The notes under the pieces are model-generated. The model saw only the letters and a list, made by a program, of their open reading frames with translations. It did not search any database and was not told the origin of the DNA. A DNA stretch of 64,000 bases from Caballeronia arationis (lineage in GTDB: Bacteria > Pseudomonadota > Gammaproteobacteria > Burkholderiales > Burkholderiaceae): assembly GCF_001544975.2 (NCBI RefSeq), contig NZ_FCOG02000007.1, forward strand, positions 103,088-167,087, in the 5' to 3' direction. Every line of letters begins with the position of its first letter. Positions within the stretch are counted from its first letter, which is position 1. Shown here one piece after another: positions 46,490 to 56,415 of this stretch. The position numbers and the translations under genes are program-made.

Positions 46490-46951
46490 ATGAAACTAGA
46501 AGACCAGCTCGGCGCGCTGGAGTTGAGCCTCGATGAGCTCCTCCAGGCCGCCAACACTCCTTTCGATACCGAACCCGCCGCAGAAACCGGAGCCGCGCCA
46601 CAACAGGCCGAAGCTGCCGCCGACGAAAAGCCGATGCTGAATGTGTCGCGCCCGGACCGCGACGCGATCGAAATGTCGATCGGCGGACAGTCGGTGCTGC
46701 TCAATCCCGAGGGCGTTTCGCGGCTGATCGAGGAACTCTCGAACGCGCGCGCTTCGATGACGGTGGAACAGCCCGGCGGCCTGCCGCCGGGCTGGCGTTT
46801 CGCCGCCACGCGCAATCCGACGATGGCGACGCAGAAGCAGTCGAACGGCGACCGCCTGCTCGTGCTGCGTCATACGGGCCACGGCTGGGTGCCGTTTACG
46901 TTCTCGCCCGATACGGTCATCGAGATGTACGCGATGCTGACCAAGCGCTAA
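46490..46951 (+). CDS. Conserved hypothetical protein
   Basis: A 153-residue soluble protein. The start MKLEDQLGALELSLDELLQA is helical. A disordered Glu/Ala/Pro stretch (25-45) follows, then a compact domain (IEMSIGGQSVLLNPEGVSRL, LPPGWRFAATRNPTMATQ, and LLVLRHTGHGWVPFTFSPDT). I do not recognise the family. ATG at 46490 is preferred over the one 12 codons earlier because the homologous-looking part begins there. Confidence 0.65.
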   Translation: MKLEDQLGALELSLDELLQAANTPFDTEPAAETGAAPQQAEAAADEKPMLNVSRPDRDAIEMSIGGQSVLLNPEGVSRLIEELSNARASMTVEQPGGLPPGWRFAATRNPTMATQKQSNGDRLLVLRHTGHGWVPFTFSPDTVIEMYAMLTKR

Positions 46952-46999
46952 GACGCGCGTTCAAGCGGACCGCCGCGAATGCGGCCGCCCGCGCGCCGC

Positions 47000-48199
47000 T
47001 CAGGCGGCTTTCAGGAGCCCGTGCGGATCGATGACGAACTTGCGCGGCGCACCGCCATCGAACTTCCGGTACCCTTCCGGTGCTTCATCGAGCGACACCA
47101 CCGAAACGTTCACGATATCCGCGATCGGCAGCCGGTCCCACAGGATCGCCTGCATCAGGTTGCGGTTGTACTTCATCACGGGCGTCTGTCCCGTATGGAA
47201 CGAATGCGACTTGGCCCAGCCGAGTCCGAAGCGAATGCTCAGGCTTCCTTTACGCGCGGCGGCGTCGGCGGCGCCCGGATCGTCGGTCACGTAAAGGCCC
47301 GGAATGCCGATCGCGCCCGCTGCGCGCGTGATTTCCATCAGCGAATTGAGCACGGTCGCCGGCGCTTCCTCGTTGTGTCCGCTGCTGCCGTGGCCATGCG
47401 CCTCGAAGCCGACGCAATCCACCGCGCAGTCCACTTCCGGTTTGCCGAGAATCTGCTCGATCTGCTCACCGAGCGTGGCGTCCATTGAGAGATCGATGGT
47501 CTCGAAGCCCATCTTGCGCGCATGCGCGAGACGCTCCTCGTTCATGTCGCCGACGATCGTGCACGCCGCGCCGAGCAGGCGCGCCGAAGCAGCCGCCGCC
47601 ATCCCGACCGGTCCCGCGCCCGCGACATACACGGTCGCGCCCGGCTTGACGCCCGCCATCACGGCGCCGTGGTAGCCCGTCGGCAGGATGTCGGAGAGGC
47701 ACGTCAGGTCGCGGATCTTCGACATCGCCTGCGCGTGGTCGGGAAACTTCAGCAGATTGAAGTCGGCGTACGGAACCATCACGTATTCGGCCTGCCCGCC
47801 GATCCAGCCGCCCATGTCGACATAGCCGTACGCGCCGCCCGCGCGCGACGGATTCACGTTCAGGCACACGCCGGTGTGCTGCGCCTTGCACGTCGGGCAG
47901 CGCCCGCAGGCGACGTTGAACGGCACCGAAACCAGATCGCCGATGGCGAGCGTTTCGACGTCGCGCCCGATCTCGATCACTTCGCCGGTGATCTCGTGCC
48001 CGAGCACGAGGCCGACTTCCGCCGTGGTCCGGCCGCGCACCATGTGCTGGTCGGACCCGCAGATATTGGTGCTGACCACCTTGAGAATCACGCCGTGGCC
48101 GATGTCGCGGCCACGCGGATCGACCATCTTCGGATAGTCGATCGACTGCACTTCCACCTTGCCCTGCCCTAGATACACGACGCCGCGATTGCTGCTCAT
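47000..48199 (-). CDS. fdhA: Glutathione-independent formaldehyde dehydrogenase
   Basis: A 399-residue zinc-dependent medium-chain dehydrogenase, the same length as the Pseudomonas putida enzyme. It oxidises formaldehyde to formate with tightly bound NAD+. Catalytic zinc ligands Cys47 (NICGSDQHMV) and His in GLVLGHEITGEV, the structural-zinc loop CGRCPTCKAQHTGVC, and cofactor motif VYVAGAGPVGMAAAASARLL are present. The long insertion MDMGGWIGGQAEYVMVP-like (YVDMGGWIGGQAEYVMVP) is typical of this subtype. It would handle formaldehyde from sarcosine demethylation (sox genes 10 kb away). Start at 48199 with GGAGACGAACA upstream. Confidence 0.9.
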   Translation of the reverse strand: MSSNRGVVYLGQGKVEVQSIDYPKMVDPRGRDIGHGVILKVVSTNICGSDQHMVRGRTTAEVGLVLGHEITGEVIEIGRDVETLAIGDLVSVPFNVACGRCPTCKAQHTGVCLNVNPSRAGGAYGYVDMGGWIGGQAEYVMVPYADFNLLKFPDHAQAMSKIRDLTCLSDILPTGYHGAVMAGVKPGATVYVAGAGPVGMAAAASARLLGAACTIVGDMNEERLAHARKMGFETIDLSMDATLGEQIEQILGKPEVDCAVDCVGFEAHGHGSSGHNEEAPATVLNSLMEITRAAGAIGIPGLYVTDDPGAADAAARKGSLSIRFGLGWAKSHSFHTGQTPVMKYNRNLMQAILWDRLPIADIVNVSVVSLDEAPEGYRKFDGGAPRKFVIDPHGLLKAA

Positions 48200-48326
48200 T
48201 GTTCGTCTCCATGTCTCGTGGACGGCTGGCATGACTGCACGTCACGCCCCGTCTATCGAGCGTAGCGCCGCGGGCACCCTGTGAGGCACGCACAACGCGA
48301 CACCGGTTTGAACGATTGCGACACGC

Positions 48327-49991
48327 TCAGTGGGAACCGTACGCGAGCCGATGCGCGATCCACACGACCGCGACCGCCAGCACGAGCGCGCCATAAGGCA
48401 GCAAGTCGCGCACGCCGCGCCGCCGCGACGCAGACGGTTCAAGCTCCATGTCCTCCTTCATGCGCGCGGGAAAGCGCCCCTTGTCCTGCCAGAAGTGGCG
48501 ATAGGCGAACACCTGCACGATCAGCAGCATGGCGATCAGGCCGTTCCTCATCGTCCCTTCTCCCTGCAGGTCCGCGCCCGCGCCGATGAACGCGAGGTTC
48601 GCGTAGCCGCACAGCGCGCCCGCCGCGAGCAGCCACGTCGGACAGCGAAACGGCCGCGACCAGTTGCCGCGATCCATCCGGTGAATCCAGCCCGACTGCA
48701 GATTGAGGAACACGAAGATCATGTAGCAGACGTTCGAAATCGACAGGACCGTCATGTAATCGGACATCATCAGGAGGACGAGGTTGAAGCCGAGGTCGGT
48801 CCACATCGCGCGCGTGGGCGCGCCGTGCTCGTTCACATGCGAGAGAAAGCGCGGCAGCCAGCCATCGACGGACGCCTGGTACAACGTGCGCGACGAACCC
48901 ATCATCGAAGTCATCACGATCAGCAGCACGGAAAGCATCAGCATCACGACGATCGCATTCGCCACCCACGCGCCGCCGCCGATCATGTGCGCCATCGCCG
49001 CGCCGACCCCGGTTCCATCGACGATGCGCGGGTCCAGCATGCCGTGCGTTCCCAGCACGCCCTGGAACGCGAGCGGCACGAGCGTCATCACGACGAGACA
49101 CAACGCACCCGACCAGAAGATCGCCTTCGCGGTATCGCGCTTCGGATCGCGGAATTCGCGCGTGTAGCACACGGACGTCTCGAAGCCGTACGACGCCCAG
49201 CCCGCCATGAACATCGCGCCCATCGCCATCGTGATGCCGGTGCCGTTCCATGCGCCAAAGGTCGAGGCGCTCGCGTTGCCCGCGGCGTCGTATCCGAGCG
49301 GCAGGAGCGGAAATAGATGCGAGAGCGGCACGTCGCCAGTCACGAACGGCACGATGCCGACGACCAGAAGCGGCGTGAGCGACGCGATGCCAAGAATGCG
49401 CTGCGTCTTCGCAGCCTTGGATGCGCCGCTGTGCTGCAGCCTGAACGTGATCAAGAGGAGCGCGGCGGCCAGCAGGAACGTTGCGTTGATGCGCAGCGTC
49501 AGGCCCTGCTTCACGAAAGAGAGATCGGCGAGCTTGAGATGCCAGGTGTTGATCGCGGCATCGGCGGGAAAGAGCGCGGAGAGCGCGTAATTCGCGGCAA
49601 GACCCGTGCCGAGCGCGAGCATCGGCGACCACGCGAGCCAGTTGCACCACACCGAGACCGGCGCGAGCAGCTTGCTGTAGCGCACCCAGCCAATCGCGCC
49701 ATACACCGACGCGCCGCCGGACTTGTGCGGAAAGAGCCCGGAAATCTCGGCGTAAGTGGCGCTCTGGATGAGACCCATCGATATCGACGCGATCCATATC
49801 GCCCAGGCGGGCTGGCCGATCGTCGCGCAGACGCCGCCGATGGTGAACAGCACGCCGGCCGGCACGCCGCTCGTGACCCAGAACGCATCCTTCCATGTCA
49901 GGCCGCGACGCAGCGCGCCGCTCGGTTGATCGGTGTGATGCGCAGCGTGCTCGATCATGTCGCTGCGTGCACGCAGTTCCGCTTGCTCCAT
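48327..49991 (-). CDS. APC-family amino acid / amine permease
   Basis: A 554-residue inner-membrane protein with 12 TM helices. Features are LTWKDAFWVTSGVPAGVLFT and GGVCATIGQPAWAIWIASIS in TM1-2, ATYAEISGLFPHKSGGASVY with the APC motif, and MAGWASYGFETSVCYTREFR in TM6. It lies upstream of fdhA on the same strand and divergent from betI, with a BetI-like operator in between, so choline or a related amine is a plausible substrate. GGAGACGACCG precedes the ATG 49991; the longer frame is not coding-like. Confidence 0.85.
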   Translation of the reverse strand: MEQAELRARSDMIEHAAHHTDQPSGALRRGLTWKDAFWVTSGVPAGVLFTIGGVCATIGQPAWAIWIASISMGLIQSATYAEISGLFPHKSGGASVYGAIGWVRYSKLLAPVSVWCNWLAWSPMLALGTGLAANYALSALFPADAAINTWHLKLADLSFVKQGLTLRINATFLLAAALLLITFRLQHSGASKAAKTQRILGIASLTPLLVVGIVPFVTGDVPLSHLFPLLPLGYDAAGNASASTFGAWNGTGITMAMGAMFMAGWASYGFETSVCYTREFRDPKRDTAKAIFWSGALCLVVMTLVPLAFQGVLGTHGMLDPRIVDGTGVGAAMAHMIGGGAWVANAIVVMLMLSVLLIVMTSMMGSSRTLYQASVDGWLPRFLSHVNEHGAPTRAMWTDLGFNLVLLMMSDYMTVLSISNVCYMIFVFLNLQSGWIHRMDRGNWSRPFRCPTWLLAAGALCGYANLAFIGAGADLQGEGTMRNGLIAMLLIVQVFAYRHFWQDKGRFPARMKEDMELEPSASRRRGVRDLLPYGALVLAVAVVWIAHRLAYGSH

Positions 49992-50251
49992 CGGTCGTCT
50001 CCATTCAGGCGCGCGCCGCGCGTGGGGTGCGTGGCGTGGCAGGCAGTTCGAAGGAATGCCGCATGGGCATCGATGCATTGCCCGTGCAGCGTGCGGCAGG
50101 AGTGCCGCCGGATTCGCATTCGGTTTTCGCTTGGCGCGAAGGCCCGACGTGCCTGTCGCGGACGGCGTGCATCCGCGTGGTTGCTCTTCTCATTGGCCGA
50201 GCGCGAGGACGTCTCCTTCCCTGCGCTGACCGGTCGTTCGTTTTGGCCGAG
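49992..50251. other. Gene-free segment between APC gene and betI operator
   Basis: About 260 bp without a convincing gene; overlapping open frames on both strands are Arg/Ala-rich and look like shadows. The APC gene promoter should lie here. The segment ends in the hairpin at 50252-50278, so a small RNA is possible but has no visible promoter. Confidence 0.4.
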
Positions 50252-50278
50252 CCGCCGCAGGTGTCCGCGGCGGTTTTT
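50252..50278 (+). terminator. Terminator-like hairpin upstream of betI
   Basis: CCGCCGC (50252-50258) and GCGGCGG (50267-50273) pair around an 8-base loop and are followed by TTTTT. It points rightwards, yet no gene ends here; the divergent APC gene starts at 49991. It could end a small RNA from 50000-50250, or block read-through into the bet operon. Confidence 0.55.
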
Positions 50279-50297
50279 ATTGATTGACCGTTCAATA
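50279..50297. promoter_or_regulatory. BetI operator
   Basis: ATTGATTGACCGTTCAATA closely matches the BetI-box pattern I recall (ATTGATTGGACGTTCAATA) with one mismatch. The ends ATTGA and TCAAT are inverted repeats. It lies about 80 bp before betI, between divergent betIBA and APC genes. BetI with bound choline is expected to release it. Confidence 0.75.
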
Positions 50298-50375
50298 TAA
50301 AAACCTTAACATGGCCATCTCGAATTTGCAAAATTGTTCCGCCCGAAACCACGAAACGCGCCGGAGGACGACGTC

Positions 50376-50963
50376 ATGCCCAAGCTTGGAATGCGCGAGA
50401 TACGCCGCGCTCAGTTGATCGACGCCACGCTCCTGACCATCGACCAGGCCGGTCTCGGCGGCGCGACGCTCGCCTCGGTGGCGCAGCGCGCGAGCATTTC
50501 GACGGGCATCGTCAGCCACTATTTCGGTGACAAGGACGGCCTGCTCGAAGCCACCATGCGCCATGTGTTGCGCGACCTGTGGAACGCGACGTCGAGCCGG
50601 CGCCGCGCGGCGAAGTCCGATCCGCGCTCGAAGCTGCGCGCCGTCGTCGCGGCGAATTTCGATGCGGCGCAAGTGAGCGGCCCTGTCATGAAGACGTGGC
50701 TCGCGTTCTGGTCGGAAAGCATGCACAGGCCGCAATTGCGCCGGCTTCAGTACGTGAACACGCGGCGCCTCAATTCGAACCTGTGCGCGGAATTTTCGAA
50801 GGCGCTGCCGCGCGCCGCCGCACGGCGGGCCGCAAGCGGCCTTGCCGCGCTGATCGACGGCCTGTGGCTGCGCGGCGCACTGTCCGGCGAGCCGTTCGAC
50901 ACCAAAGCGGCGATGCGTCTCGCCAACGAATACATCGACCTCGTGCTCGAAGCACGCAACTGA
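50376..50963 (+). CDS. betI: TetR-family choline-responsive repressor BetI
   Basis: A 195-residue repressor. It has the BetI opening [20 protein letters not shown] and the helix-turn-helix [20 protein letters not shown]. The ligand domain includes [20 protein letters not shown] and [20 protein letters not shown], all typical of BetI. ATG at 50376, with GGAGGACGACG upstream. First gene of betI-betB-betA, with 35 bp and 11 bp gaps. Controlled by the operator at 50279. Confidence 0.95.
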   Translation: MPKLGMREIRRAQLIDATLLTIDQAGLGGATLASVAQRASISTGIVSHYFGDKDGLLEATMRHVLRDLWNATSSRRRAAKSDPRSKLRAVVAANFDAAQVSGPVMKTWLAFWSESMHRPQLRRLQYVNTRRLNSNLCAEFSKALPRAAARRAASGLAALIDGLWLRGALSGEPFDTKAAMRLANEYIDLVLEARN

Positions 50964-50998
50964 GTCGAGCAACCGAATCCCTCTGCAAGGAGCACGCG

Positions 50999-52468
50999 AT
51001 GCCCGCATACGAACTGCAACGCCTCTACCTCGGCGGCGCTCATGTCGACGCCACGAGCAACGAGACCTTCGACACGCTCGATCCCGCCACCGGCGAAACG
51101 CTCGCGACCGTGCAGCAGGCATCGGCGGCGGACATCGATCGCGCGGTTCAGTCCGCGCGCGAAGGCCAGCGCGTCTGGGCCGCGATGACCGCGATGCAGC
51201 GCTCGCGCATCCTGCGGCGCGCGGTCGAACTGCTTCGCGAGCGTAACGACGAACTCGCCGAACTGGAAATGCGCGACACCGGCAAGCCGATCGCGGAAAC
51301 GAAGGCCGTCGATATCGTCACGGGCGCCGACGTGATCGAGTACTACGCGGGCCTTGCTACAGCGATCGAAGGCCAGCAGATTCCGCTGCGCCCCGAGTCG
51401 TTCGTCTATACGCGTCGCGAGCCGCTCGGCGTGTGCGCGGGCATCGGCGCGTGGAACTATCCGATCCAGATCGCGTGCTGGAAGTCCGCGCCAGCGCTCG
51501 CCGCCGGCAACGCGATGATCTTCAAGCCGAGCGAAGTCACACCGCTCACGGCCCTCAAGCTCGCCGAAATCTATACCGAAGCGGGCGTACCCGACGGCGT
51601 CTTCAACGTCGTGCAGGGCGACGGGCGCGTCGGCGCGATGCTCGCGGCGCACCCTGGCATCGCGAAGGTGTCGTTCACGGGTGGCGTCGAAACCGGCAAG
51701 AAGGTGATGTCGCTCGCGGGCGGATCGTCGCTCAAGGAAGTGACGATGGAACTCGGCGGCAAGTCGCCACTCGTCGTCTTCGACGACGCGAACCTCGAAC
51801 GCGCCGCCGACATCGCGATGAGCGCCAACTTCTTCAGCTCGGGCCAGGTCTGCACCAACGGCACGCGCGTGTTCGTGCAACGTTCCGTGCTCGCACGATT
51901 CGAAGCGCTGATCGTCGAGCGCGTGAAGCGCATTCGCGTCGGCTCGCCTGCCGAGCCTTCCACCAACTTCGGCCCGCTCGCAAGCGCCGCGCAGTTGCAG
52001 AAGGTGCTCGGCTACAACGAAAGCGGCAAGCAGGAAGGCGCGCGTCTCATCGCGGGCGGCGCACGCATGACGGAAGGCGATTTCGCGCGCGGCCAGTTCG
52101 TCGCGCCGACCGTCTTCACCGATTGCCGCGACGACATGCGCATCGTGCGCGAAGAGATCTTCGGCCCGGTGATGAGCATCCTCGCGTTCGACGACGAAGA
52201 CGAAGCCATCGCGCGCGCCAACGATACGGAATACGGCCTTGCGGCCGGCGTCGTGACGGAGAACCTGTCGCGTGCGCATCGCGTGATTCATCGTCTCGAA
52301 GCGGGCATCTGCTGGATCAACACATGGGGCGAATCGCCCGCGGAGATGCCGGTCGGCGGCTACAAGCAGTCGGGCGTGGGGCGCGAGAACGGCATCACGA
52401 CGCTCGAACACTACACGCGCATCAAGTCCGTGCAGGTCGAGCTCGGCCCTTATCAACCGGTGTTCTGA
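50999..52468 (+). CDS. betB: Betaine aldehyde dehydrogenase
   Basis: A 489-residue NAD(P)+-dependent aldehyde dehydrogenase that turns betaine aldehyde into glycine betaine. Catalytic Cys285 ([14 protein letters not shown]) and general base Glu251 ([15 protein letters not shown]) are present, with [20 protein letters not shown] in the cofactor region. Gly-x-x-x-x-Gly in [11 protein letters not shown] matches. Length and C-terminal [18 protein letters not shown] are BetB-like. AAGGAGCACGCG precedes the ATG. Confidence 0.95.
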   Translation: MPAYELQRLYLGGAHVDATSNETFDTLDPATGETLATVQQASAADIDRAVQSAREGQRVWAAMTAMQRSRILRRAVELLRERNDELAELEMRDTGKPIAETKAVDIVTGADVIEYYAGLATAIEGQQIPLRPESFVYTRREPLGVCAGIGAWNYPIQIACWKSAPALAAGNAMIFKPSEVTPLTALKLAEIYTEAGVPDGVFNVVQGDGRVGAMLAAHPGIAKVSFTGGVETGKKVMSLAGGSSLKEVTMELGGKSPLVVFDDANLERAADIAMSANFFSSGQVCTNGTRVFVQRSVLARFEALIVERVKRIRVGSPAEPSTNFGPLASAAQLQKVLGYNESGKQEGARLIAGGARMTEGDFARGQFVAPTVFTDCRDDMRIVREEIFGPVMSILAFDDEDEAIARANDTEYGLAAGVVTENLSRAHRVIHRLEAGICWINTWGESPAEMPVGGYKQSGVGRENGITTLEHYTRIKSVQVELGPYQPVF

Positions 52469-52479
52469 AGGAGTTTCCG

Positions 52480-54165
52480 ATGAGCGCGAACGAATACGAC
52501 TACATCGTCGTCGGTGCGGGATCGGCGGGCAACGTGCTCGCCACGCGCCTGACGGAAGACGCAGACGTCACCGTGCTGCTGCTCGAAGCCGGCGGCCCCG
52601 ACTATCGCTTCGACTTCCGCACGCAGATGCCGGCGGCACTCGCATATCCGCTGCAGGGACGCCGTTACAACTGGGCCTACGAAACCGACCCGGAACCGCA
52701 CATGGACAACCGTCGCATGGAGTGCGGGCGCGGCAAGGGGCTTGGCGGATCGTCGCTGATCAACGGCATGTGCTATATCCGCGGCAATGCGCTCGACTAC
52801 GACAACTGGGCCGAACAGAAAGGGCTGGAAGACTGGACCTATCTGGATTGCCTGCCGTATTTCCGCAAGGCGGAGACGCGCGATGTCGGTGCGAATGCGT
52901 ATCACGGCGGCGACGGCCCCGTGCACGTGACGACGAGCAAGCCCGGCAACAACCCGCTCTTCGCCGCGATGGTGGAGGCGGGTGTGCAGGCGGGCTATCC
53001 GCGCACCGAAGACCTCAACGGCTATCAGCAGGAAGGCTTCGGCCCGATGGACCGCACCGTGACCGCCAGGGGCCGCCGCGCGAGCACTGCGCGCGGCTAT
53101 CTGGATCGCGCGAAAACGCGGCCGAACCTCACCATCGTCACGCACGCGGTCACGGATCGCGTGCTGTTCTCGGGCAAGCGCGCCATCGGCGTCGCGTACC
53201 TGCATGGCGGCGAGCGCATCACCGCGCACGTTCGGCGCGAAGTGCTGGTGTGCAGCGGCGCGATCGCCTCGCCGCAACTGTTGCAGCGCTCGGGCGTCGG
53301 ACGCTCGACGTGGCTGCGCGAGTTCGACATCCCGCTCGTGCTCGACTTGCCGGGCGTAGGTGAGAACTTGCAGGATCACCTCGAGATGTACATGCAGTAC
53401 GAATGCAAGGAACCGGTGTCGCTTTATCCGGCGCTGCAATGTTGGAACCAGCCGGCAATCGGCCTTGAATGGATGCTGAACGGCACGGGAACAGGCGCGA
53501 GCAACCAGTTCGAGGCGGGCGGCTTCATCCGCACGCGCGACGACGATCCGTGGCCGAACATCCAGTATCACTTCCTGCCGGTCGCGATCAACTACAACGG
53601 CTCGAATCCGATCAGGATGCACGGCTTCCAGGCGCATGTCGGCTCGATGCGCTCGCCGAGCCGCGGACGCGTGAAGCTCAAGTCACGTGATCCGAATGCG
53701 CATCCCAGCATCCTGTTCAACTACATGTCCGACCCGCTCGACTGGCGCGAATTCCGCGACGCGATCCGCATCACGCGCGAGATCATGCGACAGCCGGCGC
53801 TCGACAAGTATCGCGGACGCGAACTGCATCCGGGCGCCGAACTCACGAGCGACGATCAGCTCGACGCCTTTGTCCGCGCGCGCGCGGAAACGGCTTTCCA
53901 TCCTTCGTGCTCGTGCAAGATGGGCTACGACGACATGGCCGTCGTCGATGCCGAAGGGCGCGTGCACGGACTGGAAGCGCTGCGTGTCGTCGATGCGTCG
54001 ATCATGCCGCAGATCACCACGGGCAATCTGAACGCACCGACTATCATGCTCGCCGAGAAGATCGCGGACTGCATTCGCGGACGCGAAGCGCTGGTCCGCG
54101 TCGATACGCCCTACTTCGTCGCGAATGGAGCGAAGGCGAGGAAGAAGGAGTTTGCGATAGTTTGA
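52480..54165 (+). CDS. betA: Choline dehydrogenase
   Basis: A 561-residue GMC flavoprotein, membrane-associated, that oxidises choline to betaine aldehyde (and on to betaine). FAD site: [23 protein letters not shown] signatures: [20 protein letters not shown] and [15 protein letters not shown]. Catalytic His474 in [12 protein letters not shown] with the partner Asn in [28 protein letters not shown] precedes the ATG. Last gene of the bet operon, followed 5 bp later by a strong hairpin terminator. Confidence 0.95.
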   Translation: MSANEYDYIVVGAGSAGNVLATRLTEDADVTVLLLEAGGPDYRFDFRTQMPAALAYPLQGRRYNWAYETDPEPHMDNRRMECGRGKGLGGSSLINGMCYIRGNALDYDNWAEQKGLEDWTYLDCLPYFRKAETRDVGANAYHGGDGPVHVTTSKPGNNPLFAAMVEAGVQAGYPRTEDLNGYQQEGFGPMDRTVTARGRRASTARGYLDRAKTRPNLTIVTHAVTDRVLFSGKRAIGVAYLHGGERITAHVRREVLVCSGAIASPQLLQRSGVGRSTWLREFDIPLVLDLPGVGENLQDHLEMYMQYECKEPVSLYPALQCWNQPAIGLEWMLNGTGTGASNQFEAGGFIRTRDDDPWPNIQYHFLPVAINYNGSNPIRMHGFQAHVGSMRSPSRGRVKLKSRDPNAHPSILFNYMSDPLDWREFRDAIRITREIMRQPALDKYRGRELHPGAELTSDDQLDAFVRARAETAFHPSCSCKMGYDDMAVVDAEGRVHGLEALRVVDASIMPQITTGNLNAPTIMLAEKIADCIRGREALVRVDTPYFVANGAKARKKEFAIV

Positions 54166-54170
54166 ATGCG

Positions 54171-54201
54171 AAAAGAGCCGCTAACCAAGCGGCTCTTTTT
54201 T
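54171..54201. terminator. Bidirectional rho-independent terminator
   Basis: AAAAGAGCCGCT and AGCGGCTCTTTTTT pair around the loop AACCA. T-runs exist on both strands (T6 rightwards, T4 leftwards). It serves betA (ends 54165) and the convergent MFS gene, whose stop is at its right edge. Confidence 0.92.
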
Positions 54202-55619
54202 CATTCGCGCACCGGACTCAGCACGCCGTTCCCATCAGACTCTACCGCTTCCGATACGAGCGTCTCCAGCGCGAGTCCGCGTGTCTCGATGCCGAGCACC
54301 CACACCGCCGCCGCCGCGATCACGAAGCACAACGCGCCGAGCGAGAACACGCCGCCCTGCCCGAACGCGGGCAGCACGACCCCCACCACATACGGTCCGA
54401 TCAGCGAACCCACGCGCCCGATCGCCGATGCGAACCCGGACCCCGTCGCGCGTGCGCCGGTGCCGTACAACTCCGGCGTGTAGGTGTAGAGCACGGCCCA
54501 CATCGCGAAGAGGAAGAACTGCATCGCGAGGCCCGCGCAGATGAGGAGCGTCGGCGTTTCCGCGTGCAAGGCGGTCTGTCCGTACACGTAGGCCATCACG
54601 CCGCTGCCGACGAGCGACGCGATACAGGTCGGCTTGCGTCCCCAGCGTTCGACGAGCCACGCCGCGCAGAGAAACCCGGGCACGCCGCCGAGCGAGATCA
54701 GGACCGTGTAGAGCACCGACTTGGTCACGGCGAAGCCGGCCTGTTGCATCAGCGCACCGAGCCAGGACGTGAGGCCATAGAAGCCGAGCAGCGCGAAGAA
54801 CCACAGCATCCACACCATGACGGTGCGCCGCCTGTATGCCGCGCTCCAGATCTCGCGGAACGCGCCGGTGCCTTTCGGCGCGGGCGGCTCGCTCAGCATC
54901 GCGGGCGCGGGCAGTTCGCGCAGGCCGCGCGCTTTCATCACCTTCGCTTCGACTTCAGCGAGCACCTTGTCCGCTTCGGCGAGACGTCCGCGATGTTCGA
55001 GCCAGCGCGGCGATTCCGGCACGACCCGCCGCACGATCAGCACGAACACAGCGGGGATGGCGAGCAGCGCGAACTCGGTGCGCCAGCCGAACTGCGGCAG
55101 CACGAAGTACGACACCACGCCCGACGCGATGAAGCCGAGCGGCCAGAAGCCGTCCATCAGCGCGATGAGTCGTCCGCGCGAGGCAGCGGGAACGAACTCG
55201 GAGAGGAGTGTCTGCGCGATCGGAAACTCCATGCCCATTCCGACGCCGAGCAATACGCGAAAGAAGATCAGCGATTCGACGCTGTGCGCGGTCGAACAGA
55301 GATACGACGCAAGTCCCCACAGGACCATGCTCCACTGGAACACCGGGCGGCGTCCGAAGCGATCAGCGAGCAGGCCGGCGACGGCCGCGCCGAGCACCAT
55401 GCCGAAGAAGCTGGCGCTCGCGACAAGGCCGGCTGTCGCGGTAGACAAGCCGAACTCCGTCTTGATCGAACCGAGGACGAAGGTCATCGTGCCGAGGTCG
55501 ACCGAGTCGAAGAAGAACGCGATGGCGATGATGATGAAGATGGTGCGGTGATAGCCCGAGAACGGCAGGCGTTCGAGGCGGGCGGCGGCGCTCGCGCGCG
55601 GCTGTACGGCAATGGACAT
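54201..55619 (-). CDS. MFS transporter (sugar-porter / organic-acid type)
   Basis: A 472-residue, 12-TM permease: AFFFDSVDLGTMTFVLGSIK in TM1, GLLADRFGRRPVFQWSMVLW in loop 2-3, RVLLGVGMGMEFPIAQTLLS in TM4, VPESPRWLEHRGRLAEADKV after TM6 and AAWLVERWGRKPTCIASL in loop 8-9. This set is that of the sugar-porter family and its niacin/aromatic-acid relatives. ATG 55619 with AAGGAAAAA upstream. The substrate is unknown; its place between bet and sox genes suggests a methylated amine or related osmolyte, but that is a guess. Confidence 0.83.
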   Translation of the reverse strand: MSIAVQPRASAAARLERLPFSGYHRTIFIIIAIAFFFDSVDLGTMTFVLGSIKTEFGLSTATAGLVASASFFGMVLGAAVAGLLADRFGRRPVFQWSMVLWGLASYLCSTAHSVESLIFFRVLLGVGMGMEFPIAQTLLSEFVPAASRGRLIALMDGFWPLGFIASGVVSYFVLPQFGWRTEFALLAIPAVFVLIVRRVVPESPRWLEHRGRLAEADKVLAEVEAKVMKARGLRELPAPAMLSEPPAPKGTGAFREIWSAAYRRRTVMVWMLWFFALLGFYGLTSWLGALMQQAGFAVTKSVLYTVLISLGGVPGFLCAAWLVERWGRKPTCIASLVGSGVMAYVYGQTALHAETPTLLICAGLAMQFFLFAMWAVLYTYTPELYGTGARATGSGFASAIGRVGSLIGPYVVGVVLPAFGQGGVFSLGALCFVIAAAAVWVLGIETRGLALETLVSEAVESDGNGVLSPVRE

Positions 55620-55733
55620 GGCTTTTTCCTTTTTGCGGGCTGTCGCCGCGGACAAGTTGGGCCTGTTCAGTAGATGCCGACATAAAAGGGGGTTATAGAA
55701 GAAATGCGTCGTCCGGCTTGTATCCAGGCGACA

Positions 55734-55994
55734 TCACCTGACTCGGGCCCGCGCGGCACGCGCCACCCGCGCCAGCGCCTCATGACTGAGCCGCGCGGCA
55801 ACCCTGTGCACATATTCGTGATGCCGCTCCTCCAGCGGCGCCCCGAGATACTGCGCATGAAGATACCGGATCAGCGCGATCTTCCGATGCTTCAACGCAA
55901 TGCTCTGTTCGAGCAAAGCCACCGCCGCACGCACATCGCGCTGTTTGCAGGCAAGCTCGGAAAGCCTCGTAGTTTCAACCCGCGTCGACAGCAT
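55734..55994 (-). CDS. Small helical protein downstream of the sox-folB unit
   Basis: An 86-residue protein beginning MLSTRVETTRLSELACKQRD, mostly helix with many Ala, Arg and Leu (AAVALLEQSIALKHRKIALI). Its start overlaps the end of the FolB-like gene by 20 bp, so it is probably translated from the same messenger. I do not recognise the family. The start could also be a GTG shortly before. Codon use is in line with the neighbours. Confidence 0.5.
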   Translation of the reverse strand: MLSTRVETTRLSELACKQRDVRAAVALLEQSIALKHRKIALIRYLHAQYLGAPLEERHHEYVHRVAARLSHEALARVARAARARVR

Positions 55995-56415
55995 GACGTG
56001 AACGCTCCCGCATCGACCACGCGTCGAAATCCGCCCGCCGCCAGTCGAGTTCGATACCCAGCCGCCGCGTGCCTTCGCGAATCTTCGGCTTGTAGAGCAA
56101 CAGCGTGATCGCATCGAGCGCGGGCCATTCGTCGAACGACAGCGCCGCGATCTCCACGGCCAGCATCTCCAGCAAACGAGTATGCGGCTTGGAAGTCAGA
56201 AACGCGCTCACGCGCTCGCACCACGCCTCATAGTCGAGCAGATGCGAACACGCCTCGTCGGGCACGCCACGATAGATCAGGCTCGCATCGATCGCAACCG
56301 GCTGAGGCGCACGATGCTCATGCGCGTGAAGACCGATGCGCGTGTCCACGACCAGCTCATCGACCACGATGCGCCAGCCGCGTCCCCCCGGCGACATAGG
56401 CTCGAACGGCTTCAC
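55975..56415 (-). CDS. FolB-like dihydroneopterin aldolase family protein
   Basis: A 146-residue protein of the tunnelling-fold FolB/FolX family: IVVDELVVDTRIGLHAHEHR at the start, the strand PQPVAIDASLIYRG, LLDYEAWCERVSAFL, and TRLLEMLAVEIAALSFDEWP with the Leu-Leu-Glu-x-Leu-Ala motif carrying the pterin-binding Glu. The start is GTG at 56415, overlapping the stop of soxG (GTGA), which couples translation. FolB enzymes make or change pterins for folate. A folate-linked role beside THF-dependent sarcosine oxidase is plausible. Confidence 0.8.
   Translation of the reverse strand: MKPFEPMSPGGRGWRIVVDELVVDTRIGLHAHEHRAPQPVAIDASLIYRGVPDEACSHLLDYEAWCERVSAFLTSKPHTRLLEMLAVEIAALSFDEWPALDAITLLLYKPKIREGTRRLGIELDWRRADFDAWSMRERSRHAVDAG

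Noticed and set aside
47000..48199. fdhA as a member of the sox operon
   Set aside because: In some bacteria fdhA closes the sox operon, but here it is 8.5 kb away with bet genes on the other strand between.
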